From Nocardia vaccinii NBRC 15922 (GTDB taxonomy: Bacteria; Actinomycetota; Actinomycetes; Mycobacteriales; Mycobacteriaceae): a DNA stretch of 64,000 bases. The position numbers were made by a program, and so were the translations under genes. Shown here piece after piece: positions 8,724 through 16,449 of this stretch. Location of the stretch: contig NZ_BDCC01000066.1 in the NCBI RefSeq assembly GCF_001613305.1, positions 26,450-90,449 of the forward strand. The letters are read 5' to 3'. The notes under the pieces are model-generated. The model saw only the letters and a list, made by a program, of their open reading frames with translations, made no database searches and was not told where the DNA came from. Within the stretch, counting starts at the first letter, position 1; every line of letters begins with the position of its first letter.

Positions 8724-10067
8724 CTATTCGGAGCGGGTTGCGGGCACGCCGAGTTCGGTGACCGGGGTTCGGTAGGTTTCGCGCGCGGTGAATGCCGCGG
8801 CGGCGGACAGGGCGCAGGTGATCGCGACGAGTATCGCCACCGGGAGCCAGTCGGTGCGGCTGTCACCGACCAGCGTCCAGGCGATTGTCGGGGCGAATCC
8901 CGCCAGGGCGAAGCCGATCTGGGTGCCGATCGCCATACCGGAGAAGCGGACCCGGGTGGCGAACATCTCGGCGTAGAACGTCGGCCACACGGCATTGGGC
9001 GCGCTGTAGCACACGCCGATCAGAATCAGCGCCGCCAGGTAGATCAGCGGGGTGCTGCCGGACATGATCGCGGTGAAGTAGACGAAAATCATGATGCCAC
9101 AACCGATCACGCCGCCGATGAAGACCGGTCGCCGACCGATCCGATCGGCCAGCATCGCCAACAGCGGCTGCAGGATCAGCGCCAGCACATTTGCCGCCAC
9201 CGCGACCAGCAACATGGTCGTCTTGGGCACTCCGACCGCGTGCCCGGTGGCGAACGCAAGGCCGAACACCGCGAAAACCGTGCTGACCACCGCGATGAAC
9301 GCACACAGCACGACCCGAAGCAGATCCGCCGGTTGGGTTCGAAGTAACTGCGCGACAGGGAATTCGGCGATCGCGTCGTTGCGTTGCTCGGCCCGGAACA
9401 CCTCGGGCTCCTCGAGCCGTCGTCGCACGGCATAGGCGAGGATCACCACGACGAGGCTGCACCAGAACGGAATTCGCCAGCCCCAGCTGATCAGCTGCCG
9501 GTCGGGCAGATTCGCCACGACCAGGAACACCACCGTCGCGAGGATGAATCCGGCCTGCGTCCCGGTGAGCGTCCAGCTGGTGAAGAAGGCGCGTCGGCCC
9601 GCGGGTGCGTGTTCCATGGTCAGCGATCCGGCGCCGCTCTGCTCGCCTGCCGCTGAAATACCTTGCAGCACACGCAATATCACCAGCAGGATCGGCGCGA
9701 GTACGCCGGCGGTCCGATAGGACGGCAGGCAGCCGATCAGGAAGGTCGCGGATCCCATCGCGGTGACCGTCAGCAGCATGATCCGCTTGCGCCCGACGCG
9801 GTCGCCGAAATGTCCGAGGACCACCGCGCCGACCGGCCGGGCGATATAGGCGACGCCGAAGGTCGCCAGGGACAGCAGCGTGCCGGTGGCCGGGTTCGAG
9901 GCAGGGAAGAACACCTTGCCGAACACGAGCGCCGCCGCCGAGGCATAGATGTAGAAGTCGTAGTACTCGAGGGTGCTGCCGAGGAAGCTGGCGATCGCGG
10001 CGCGGGTGACCCGCGCGGTGTCGGGTGGCGTGGGTGCGGTGCGTTGCGCGTCGACGCCGGCGTGCAT
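8724..10067 (-). CDS. MHS-family (MFS) transporter, probable shikimate/quinate importer (QsuA/ShiA-like)
   Basis: Twelve-segment major facilitator protein (447 aa) of the metabolite:H+ symporter subfamily. Segment 1 reads FLGSTLEYYDFYIYASAAALVFG, and the MHS loop GHFGDRVGRKR and the mid-protein repeat LADRIGRRP are present. ATG 10067 is chosen because AGGAGT lies six bases upstream; longer starts add a non-family tail. Located beside shikimate dehydrogenase and dehydroshikimate dehydratase genes, it is most simply the importer for shikimate, quinate or dehydroshikimate, comparable to QsuA of Corynebacterium. Uptake of protocatechuate itself is an alternative. The family is firm, the substrate inferred. 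Confidence 0.85.
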   Translation of the reverse strand: MHAGVDAQRTAPTPPDTARVTRAAIASFLGSTLEYYDFYIYASAAALVFGKVFFPASNPATGTLLSLATFGVAYIARPVGAVVLGHFGDRVGRKRIMLLTVTAMGSATFLIGCLPSYRTAGVLAPILLVILRVLQGISAAGEQSGAGSLTMEHAPAGRRAFFTSWTLTGTQAGFILATVVFLVVANLPDRQLISWGWRIPFWCSLVVVILAYAVRRRLEEPEVFRAEQRNDAIAEFPVAQLLRTQPADLLRVVLCAFIAVVSTVFAVFGLAFATGHAVGVPKTTMLLVAVAANVLALILQPLLAMLADRIGRRPVFIGGVIGCGIMIFVYFTAIMSGSTPLIYLAALILIGVCYSAPNAVWPTFYAEMFATRVRFSGMAIGTQIGFALAGFAPTIAWTLVGDSRTDWLPVAILVAITCALSAAAAFTARETYRTPVTELGVPATRSE

Positions 10068-10400
10068 ATCTGACTCCTGATCTATCTGTACTTCGTTGCG
10101 CTGCGCTGGGGGCTCGATGCTGTACGGCACTGACGGCGCAGAGTTCGGCGGTGTGTCGCCGGGGTGCCGCTGAGTCGTCCGTTGTCGGGTCCGGGTGTCG
10201 CGTCTGCGCTGTCCGGGTGATGCCCACTTGGCGTTCGCAATACAAACACATGTTCGTCATGCGACCGCAAGCACTGTAACCTCCGTCACTCGAGTATGGC
10301 AATAGTATTAACTAAATAGTTCATAACAACTGGAGGGGTCACCCGTCGGCGTGGTTCGAGCCCCGGAAACCGTGCCGCGCGGGTCGGAGCTTGCGGCGGC
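10068..10400. other. Promoter region upstream of the transporter
   Basis: About 333 bases between the transporter (start 10067) and the end of the TetR gene. No gene is apparent. The part at 10290-10335 is strikingly AT-rich and contains the TTAACTAA operator candidate at 10308-10322. Confidence 0.5.
10308..10322. promoter_or_regulatory. Candidate TetR operator upstream of the transporter
   Basis: The 15-base stretch TTAACTAAATAGTTC contains the palindrome AACTA-AA-TAGTT (10310-10321) in an AT-rich island. A near-identical element occurs in the TetR/shikimate dehydrogenase promoter region, which points to a shared regulator encoded between them. Confidence 0.55.
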
Positions 10401-11060
10401 TCAGTCCCGGGCGAGCAGGAAGCTCACCACGACGTCGCCCAGCATGGTGCGCAGGTGTTCGCGCAGGTCGGGTGCGGTCAGGTCGCGGTCGAACAGGGCC
10501 TGGAAGGTGTACCGGTTGGCCACCCGGAACACGCAGTAGCTGCTGATCAGCATGTGCATGTCGAGGGCGTCGACGTCGGTGCGGAACAGGCCCTCGTCCT
10601 GGCCCTGGTGCAGGATGTGGGTGAGCAGGTCGACGGCCGGGGCGCCGAGGCCGGCCAGCACCGGCGAGCGTTTGATGTGCTCGCCGCGCAGCATGTTCTC
10701 GTTCGCCACCATCCGGATGAACTCCGGATGCCGCTCATGGTGGTCGAAGGTGAGCTCGGCCAGTGCGCGGATCGCGGCGACCGGTTCGAGTCCGGAGATG
10801 TCCAGTGTCTGCTCCAGCTCGCGGATCAACCGATAGGAGCGCTCGAGGACGGCCCGGTAGAGCCCTTCCTTGTCGGTGAAGTAGTAGTAGATCATCCGCT
10901 TGGTGGTGTGCGTGCGCTGCGCGATATCGTCCACGCGCGCACCGGAATAGCCCTTGTCGGCGAATTCGGCGGTGGCGATGTCGAGAATGTCCTCGCGGGT
11001 GAGGTCCTTGTTGCGCCGCCGCTTCGGTGCGGGCGCGGTATCCGTCCGGTTCGGCGACAT
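10401..11060 (-). CDS. TetR/AcrR-family regulator of the shikimate utilisation genes
   Basis: TetR-type repressor (219 aa). The N-terminal helix-turn-helix spans about residues 15-62 (TREDILDIATAEFADKGY, then GARVDDIAQRTHTTKRMIYYYF). The C-terminal part is an all-helical ligand domain. The start is MSPNRTDT at 11060; the open frame upstream has no family sequence. It is divergent from the shikimate dehydrogenase gene with a 108-base gap holding a candidate operator, and a matching site sits before the transporter gene. Ligand unknown; a pathway intermediate is likely by context. Confidence 0.85.
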   Translation of the reverse strand: MSPNRTDTAPAPKRRRNKDLTREDILDIATAEFADKGYSGARVDDIAQRTHTTKRMIYYYFTDKEGLYRAVLERSYRLIRELEQTLDISGLEPVAAIRALAELTFDHHERHPEFIRMVANENMLRGEHIKRSPVLAGLGAPAVDLLTHILHQGQDEGLFRTDVDALDMHMLISSYCVFRVANRYTFQALFDRDLTAPDLREHLRTMLGDVVVSFLLARD

Positions 11061-11135
11061 TCGGTTACTGTATCCGCCATGTGGGCCGCATCGGCGCGGC
11101 GCTGTCGCGAACCGGAGTGGCGTAGTACGCTGCAA

Positions 11136-11149
11136 TTAACTAACTGTTC
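11136..11149. promoter_or_regulatory. Candidate TetR operator before the shikimate dehydrogenase gene
   Basis: TTAACTAACTGTTC, 20 bases ahead of the shikimate dehydrogenase start, repeats the TTAACTAA core and GTTC arm seen at 10308-10322, with one base less in the spacer. It lies between the divergent TetR and dehydrogenase genes. Confidence 0.55.
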
Positions 11150-11168
11150 CGTACATAAGGAGCTCTGG

Positions 11169-12041
11169 ATGTCTTCGCTGCTCTGTGGGCTGATCGGAAC
11201 CGGAATCCGCGCCTCGTTGACGCCATCGCTGCATATGACCGAGGGGGGCCGCCACGGTCTGGACTACGAGTATCGGATTCTCGATCTCGCCGAGCTCGAG
11301 CTGACCGTCGACGATCTGCCCGCACTGTTCCAGCGCGTGCGCGGGGAAGGGTACCGGGGCCTGAACATCACCCACCCGTGTAAGCGGCGCGTCGTCGAAC
11401 TGCTCGACGAGTTGTCGCCGGATGCCGCGCGGCTGGGCGCGGTGAATACCGTGCTGTTCGAGGGCGACCGGGCGACCGGGTACAACACCGACTGGTCCGG
11501 GTTCCGCCGCTCGCTCGACCGCGGTCTGCCCGGTGCGCGGTTCGGCCGAGTGGTGCAACTGGGAGCCGGCGGTGCGGGCGCCGCGGTCGGGTACGCCACG
11601 CTGGACCGGGGCGCTCGGGAACTCACCCTCGTGGACGCCGATCCCGGCAGGGCCGGTGAACTGGCCGCGACGCTCGGCACGCACTTCCCGGACCGCCGCG
11701 TGTCCGTCGCCGCGCCCGATCGGCTCGCGCAGGTGCTCGTGCGCGCGGATGGACTGGTGCACGCGACGCCGATGGGTATGGCCGAACATCCCGGAATGGC
11801 ATTGCCCGCCGAATTGCTGCGCCCGGACCTGTGGGTGGCCGAGGTGGTGTACCGCCCGGTCGAGACCGAACTGGTCCGCACGGCGCGGGCGGCCGGGGCG
11901 CGCGCGCTGACCGGCGCGGGAATGGCCGTCCATCAGGCCGCCGACGCCTTCGAGATCTTCACCGGCGTCGTGCCGGACGCCGAGCGGATGGCCGCGCAGA
12001 TGGACGCGCTGCTGTCGCGGGAAGCGTTGGCGGCCAAATGA
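11169..12041 (+). CDS. Shikimate/quinate 5-dehydrogenase (QsuD/AroE family)
   Basis: NAD(P)-dependent dehydrogenase (290 aa). The substrate-binding SLTPSLH motif, the catalytic Lys72 in NITHPCK and Asp108 in YNTDW are all visible, followed by a Rossmann GAGGAG motif. The second Rossmann strand ends LVDADPGRA; an acidic residue there in place of a basic patch suggests NAD rather than NADP, fitting a catabolic QsuD-like role more than the biosynthetic AroE. AAGGAG stands six bases before ATG 11169. The stop overlaps the next start as ATGA, so it is coupled to the dehydratase. Quinate versus shikimate preference is undecided. Confidence 0.87.
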   Translation: MSSLLCGLIGTGIRASLTPSLHMTEGGRHGLDYEYRILDLAELELTVDDLPALFQRVRGEGYRGLNITHPCKRRVVELLDELSPDAARLGAVNTVLFEGDRATGYNTDWSGFRRSLDRGLPGARFGRVVQLGAGGAGAAVGYATLDRGARELTLVDADPGRAGELAATLGTHFPDRRVSVAAPDRLAQVLVRADGLVHATPMGMAEHPGMALPAELLRPDLWVAEVVYRPVETELVRTARAAGARALTGAGMAVHQAADAFEIFTGVVPDAERMAAQMDALLSREALAAK

Positions 12042-13933
12042 TTCGCACGAGCATCGCCACCGTGTCGTTGAGCGGCACGCTCGAGCAGAAGCTGACCGCG
12101 ATCGCCGCGGCCGGATTCGACGGATTCGAGATCTTCGAGCCCGATTTCATCGGTTCCGCGCTCACCCCGGCCGGGCTGGCGGCGCGCGCCGCGGACCTGG
12201 ATCTGAGCATCGACCTGTACCAGCCCTTCCGGGACCTCGATTCGACCGACGAGGCACAGTACGCACGCAATCTCGTTCGCGCGGAACGCAAATTCGACCT
12301 CATGCAACGGCTCGGCTGCGACACCATCCTGGTCTGCTCGTCCCCGCTGCCGAGCGCGGTCCGCGACGACGACCGCCTCGCCGCACAATTGCACGGCCTC
12401 GCCGAACGTGCGCATCGCCGCGGCCTCCGTGTCGCCTACGAGGCGCTGGCCTGGGGCACGCACGTCAACACCTACCGGCATGCCTGGAATATCGTTGCGG
12501 CGGTGGACCATCCGGCGCTGGGCACCTGCCTGGACAGCTTCCACATCCTCTCGCGCGGGGATGATCCCTCGGGAATTCGGGACATTCCGGGGGAGAAGAT
12601 CTTCTTCCTGCAGCTGGCCGACGCCCCGGCCATGGCGATGGATGTACTGCAGTGGAGCAGGCATTACCGGAAGTTCCCCGGACAGGGCACCTTCGACCTG
12701 GCCGCATTCGGTGCGCACGTGCACGCCGCCGGCTATGCCGGGCCCTGGTCGCTGGAGATCTTCAACGACGTGTTCCGCCAGTCCTCGACCGAACGCACCG
12801 CAGCCGACGCGCACCGCTCGCTGCGGTATCTACAGGAACAGGTCGCGGCCCGGATACCGGGCAGCGCAGAACTTTTCGTGCCTCCGGTCCGTCCCGGCAT
12901 CGACGGTGTGGTGTCGCTGCGCATCGCCGCCGGACCCGATCGCGCCGGGCAACTGCGCACGATGTTGGGCAGTCTCGGTTTCGGGTACGCCGGGCGGCAC
13001 CGCGACCACGAGTTGGAGCTGTGGCGGCACGGAGAGCTCACCGTGGCCGTGGACGCGAGCTCGGACACGGCGTGGACCGCGCCTGCGCGGGGGATGCCGC
13101 TACCGCTGCTGTCGCAGGTCGGCATCCGCTCCGCGGATCCGGACGCCTGGCAAGCGCGGGCGCTGGCCCTGGAAGTGCCTGCGCATGAGGTCGAATTACC
13201 CGGTGCGGCAAGCGAATTCAAGGACCATACCGCCGACGTGGTCCGGTTGCGGGTGACCGAGACCACCTCGATCGATTTGCGCGGACCGGCGAGCCGGGCT
13301 GCCTGGCGAGAGGCATTCGAGCCCCAGCCGGAGCCGGCCGCACTGCCGTCCCTGCTGACCGGCGTCGATCACGTGGCCCTGGCCGTGCGGCCGGACGATT
13401 GGGACGGCATCATGCTGCGGTTGCGGTCGGTGTTCGGTATGCAGCCGAGTGAGGGTGTGGACATTCCCGATTCGGTCGGGCAGTTGCGCAGCCAATCACT
13501 CACCATGGCCGGGGCCGGATCCGCATCGCCGCTGCGCATCTCGTTGAACATGGTGCCCGGCTGCCCGGCCGGCCCGGAGCATCCGCCCGCGATCCGGCGC
13601 GGGGGCGTCAGCCACGTCGCGTTCACCTGCGCCGACATCTTCGCCACCGCGGCCGAACTCGTCTCGCTCGGCCATCGCCGTCCCGCGGTCTCGTCGAACT
13701 ACTACGACGATCTGGCCGCCCGTTTCGACCTGGATACCGAAATCCTCGGGCGGATGCGCGAATTCGGCATTCTCTACGACGCCGACGGTGGCGGTGAGTA
13801 CTTCCAGCTGTTCACCGAGACCGTCGGTGCGGACCTGTTCTTCGAGATCGTCCAGCGTGTCGGGGACTACGGCGGCCAGGGCGAGGTGAATTCCGCGGTG
13901 CGGGTCGCCGCGCACCTGCGTACGAGCGCCTGA
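12038..13933 (+). CDS. qsuB: 3-dehydroshikimate dehydratase, two-domain QsuB type
   Basis: Converts 3-dehydroshikimate to protocatechuate and so feeds the pca genes. Residues about 1-285 form a xylose-isomerase-like TIM barrel with metal ligands Glu135 (YEALAW), Asp166 (LDSFH), Gln192 (LQLAD) and Glu240 (LEIFND). Residues about 290-625 are a 4-hydroxyphenylpyruvate dioxygenase-like double VOC module that keeps metal-site residues (VDHVALAV, VSHVAF, EYFQLFTE). The 631-residue length fits QsuB of Corynebacterium. The ATG lies in an ATGA overlap with the dehydrogenase stop. No 3-dehydroquinate dehydratase gene is adjacent. Confidence 0.92.
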   Translation: MIRTSIATVSLSGTLEQKLTAIAAAGFDGFEIFEPDFIGSALTPAGLAARAADLDLSIDLYQPFRDLDSTDEAQYARNLVRAERKFDLMQRLGCDTILVCSSPLPSAVRDDDRLAAQLHGLAERAHRRGLRVAYEALAWGTHVNTYRHAWNIVAAVDHPALGTCLDSFHILSRGDDPSGIRDIPGEKIFFLQLADAPAMAMDVLQWSRHYRKFPGQGTFDLAAFGAHVHAAGYAGPWSLEIFNDVFRQSSTERTAADAHRSLRYLQEQVAARIPGSAELFVPPVRPGIDGVVSLRIAAGPDRAGQLRTMLGSLGFGYAGRHRDHELELWRHGELTVAVDASSDTAWTAPARGMPLPLLSQVGIRSADPDAWQARALALEVPAHEVELPGAASEFKDHTADVVRLRVTETTSIDLRGPASRAAWREAFEPQPEPAALPSLLTGVDHVALAVRPDDWDGIMLRLRSVFGMQPSEGVDIPDSVGQLRSQSLTMAGAGSASPLRISLNMVPGCPAGPEHPPAIRRGGVSHVAFTCADIFATAAELVSLGHRRPAVSSNYYDDLAARFDLDTEILGRMREFGILYDADGGGEYFQLFTETVGADLFFEIVQRVGDYGGQGEVNSAVRVAAHLRTSA

Positions 13934-14007
13934 ATCGTTCCGGACGGGCCGCGATGCCGGCGGCGCCGGAAGTCGCTGCCGAGCCGGCGGCGGTCGCGGA
14001 TGGAGGT

Positions 14008-14415
14008 TCAGATCTGCACGACGACCGTCTTGGTGGCGGTGTAGGAGTCGAGTGCTTCGATGCCTTTCTCGCGCCCGTATCCGGACTTGCGGAATCCGCC
14101 GAAGGGCAGTTCGACGCCGCCGCCCGCGCCATAGGTGTTGATGTACACCTGACCGGCCTCCAGCTCGGCCGCGAGGCGGTGAGCACGGGACAGATCGGCG
14201 GTCCAGACCGCCCCGAGCAGTGCGTAATCGGTGCCGTTGGCCAGGGTGATCGCCTCTTCGTCGGCGGAGGCGCGCGAGACCAGCGGGCCCAGATCGTTGT
14301 CCTGCACCGCGGGGCCGATCGACACGCCTTCGAAGCGAGTCACCAGACGGCTCAACAGCTCCGTGTTCGTGGCCGCGCTCGCGATCGAGGCAGGATTTTC
14401 GCCCGGGGTGCTCAA
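14008..14415 (-). pseudogene. Aldehyde dehydrogenase remnant with internal deletion
   Basis: Only 135 codons remain of a roughly 480-residue NAD-dependent aldehyde dehydrogenase. The C-terminal signature GQVYINTYGAGGGVELPFGGFRKSGYGREKG is intact, split here as GQVYINTYGAGGGVELPFGG and FRKSGYGREKG. Ahead of it a normal mid-domain segment (RFEGVSIGPAVQDNDLGPLVS) is joined directly to the late segment EEAITLANGTDY. The stretch usually between them, and the whole N-terminus with the catalytic Cys, are missing. It is one of several truncated catabolic genes in this interval. Confidence 0.75.
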
Positions 14416-14419
14416 GTCG

Positions 14420-14522
14420 TCACCGGGCTGGGGCCCGAGGCCATACCGCCTCGGCGAGTCCGCAACTGATCATCGCCTCCCTCATCGGCGGCGGGGTGTG
14501 CGAGCGGTTTCCCGATCTGTAG
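14420..14522 (+). pseudogene. Amidohydrolase-family fragment
   Basis: A short frame ending at TAG 14520-14522 reads PQLIIASLIGGGVCERFPDL, which resembles the conserved IASLI-GGV-(E/D)RFP-L segment of amidohydrolase_2 metal-dependent hydrolases. Nothing else of that family is present. The similarity is from memory and the fragment is short, so confidence is modest. Confidence 0.4.
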
Positions 14523-14806
14523 CAGCCGGGCAACCGAGTGAGCTGCCCGCTGCCGCCGCGCTGGCCGCGGCCCGGTGTTCGGCGGCCTTCACCCGGGCGG
14601 CCGAGGAGTACATCCAGATTCACGGCGGCATCGGATACACCTGGGAACACGACGCGCACCTGTATCTCAAGCGCGCCAAGGCATCCGAGCAACTGTTCGG
14701 CGCTCCCGCACTGCATCGATCCCGGCTCGCCGAGCTGGTGGGCATCGCGCGGGGACCGGGAGCGAATATTCGTGCCGAGCTCGACTCGATTCTGGCGAAA
14801 GGCTGA
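14523..14806 (+). pseudogene. Acyl-CoA dehydrogenase C-terminal fragment
   Basis: About 94 codons give the end of an acyl-CoA dehydrogenase: helices with ALAAARCSAAFTRAAEEYIQIHGGIGYTWEHD, split as ALAAARCSAAFTRAAEEYIQ and IHGGIGYTWEHD, then LYLKRAKASEQLFGAP. The IHGGIGYTWEHD motif is the classic FAD/substrate segment near the C-terminus. The N-terminal 270 or so residues are absent, and upstream sequence switches to the amidohydrolase fragment. The stop is 4 bases before the AMP-ligase start, as in an original beta-oxidation type operon. Confidence 0.75.
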
Positions 14807-14810
14807 CCAC

Positions 14811-15812
14811 GTGGGTATTCGCGACCGCCTGTCCCGGCTGCTGGCCGAGGCTCCCGCCGATGCCGAGGCGATCGAGCACGACGAGATCTGGTGGATCTGG
14901 GGACGAATGCGGCAGACCGCGCAGGCCGTGACCGCCGAACCGACGGCGGCCGGTCTGGGCGAAGGTGCTCGGGTCGGCGTCGTACTGGAGAACCGGCCCG
15001 AACATGTCGCCGTCGTCGCGGCTCTGATCGCTTCCGGTCGCTGCACGGTGACGCTGAGCCCGCTGCAACCCCCGGCGCGCCTGGCGGCCCACATCGGGCG
15101 GTCCAGCCCGCCGGTCGTGATCGCCGGAGCCGAGGCGCTGGCCCGGCCCGGCGTCCTCGACGCGGTGCGGGAGGCGGGCCTGGCTCTGGAGCTGCGCACC
15201 GATGGCTCGGTGCGCCGGGCGGGCGGGACGGTACGTCGCGACGATACCGAGCACACCACTCCGGCGGCGAATCCCGGTGTGGCAGTGGAGATGCTGACCT
15301 CCGGGACGACCGGCGCGCCGAAGACGGTGAATCTGGGCTTCGAACAACTCGATCAGGCCCTGGTCTCGGGCGGACAGGTGCCCAAGGCCGACCGTCTGCT
15401 GTCCCGGTCGGCCTCGTTGGTGTCCGCCCCGCTGGTCCACATCGGCGGTCTGTGGCGTGCACTGGCCTGCCTGGCCACCGGCCGCCGGATGATCCTGATG
15501 CCCAAATTCGTTCTCGACCAGTGGGTCTCGGTCGTGGAACGACACAAGCTGCGAGCCGCGAGCTTGGTTCCCGCGGCATTGCGAACCGTTTTGGACGCCG
15601 GTGTGCCCGCGGCTCGGATCGCCAGTCTGGAGGTGGTCACCTCCGGTACCGCGCCGTGCCCGAAGCAGTTGGCGGACAGCTTCTTTCGCACCTACGGCAT
15701 TCCGGTGCTGATGACGTACGGCGCCACCGAATTCGCCGGTGCGGTCGCGGGCTGGACGTTGCCGCTGCATCCGCAGTGGTGGGACAGCAAGGCGGGCAGC
15801 GCGGGTCGCGCG
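14811..15812 (+). pseudogene. AMP-dependent acyl-CoA synthetase, 3'-truncated
   Basis: From GTG 14811 about 334 codons encode the N-terminal domain of an adenylate-forming acyl-CoA ligase. The P-loop-like LTSGTTGAPKTVNL and the adenine-binding YGATEFAG are visible, ending at WWDSKAGSAGRA. The sequence then departs from the family without the C-terminal lid domain, and downstream sequence belongs to an acyl dehydratase in another frame. A deletion has joined two neighbouring genes. An enzyme lacking the lid domain is unlikely to be active. Confidence 0.75.
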
Positions 15813-15849
15813 CTTGCGGCACGCCTCCAAACGGCGATCGACCGAGACG

Positions 15850-16449
15850 CTCGTGCAGCAGCCCTACACGCCCGCCGAACTCGCCGAGATCGACGCCGCC
15901 TATGCCGCGGAGACCAGACGCGGCCCCGAACCGCGCTGGTGGGAGGACGTCGAAATCGGAGATGTGGTGCAGCCCAAGGTGAAAGGGCCGCTGACCACGA
16001 CCGATGTGGTGGTCTGGCATCTGGGCTGGGGTATGCAGCTCACCCCGCCGGGCGCGTTCAAGATCGCCGCCGGGATCCGGCGCAAGGCCCCGGGCCTGTA
16101 TCCGCCGAACCCGCTGAACATCCCCGATACCGTGCAGCGCCTGCACTGGGAGCCCGAACGCGCCCGCGAACTCGGCCTGCCGAATCCGTACGACTACGGC
16201 GGCATGCGCGAGACCTGGCTGGCGCATCTGCTCACCGACTGGATCGGCGACGACGGCTGGTTGTGGAAACTGCGCTGTGAGCACCGCAAATTCAACTACC
16301 TCGGCGACACCACCTGGGTGCGCGGATCGGTGGTCGACAAGCGAAAGGTGGACGGTCGCAACGAGGTGCACCTCGAGGTGCGGTGTGAGAATCAGCGCGG
16401 CGAGATCACCACCCCGGGCACGGCGGTGGTCCTGCTGCGAGGATTTCAG
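15850..16449 (+). pseudogene. MaoC-like / FAS1-type acyl dehydratase, truncated at both ends
   Basis: Encodes YTPAELAEIDAAYAAE, EPRWWEDVEIGDVV, then PYDYGGMRETWLAHLLTDWIGD and CEHRKFNYLGDTTW, characteristic of the C-terminal half of hot-dog-fold acyl dehydratases near phenylpropionate or steroid degradation genes. The N-terminal half is missing, and the end is cut at about GTAVVLLRG, exactly where the convergent GntR gene ends (16446). A GTG at 15853 could still start an open frame, so a shortened protein might be made. Probably a degraded gene. Confidence 0.65.
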
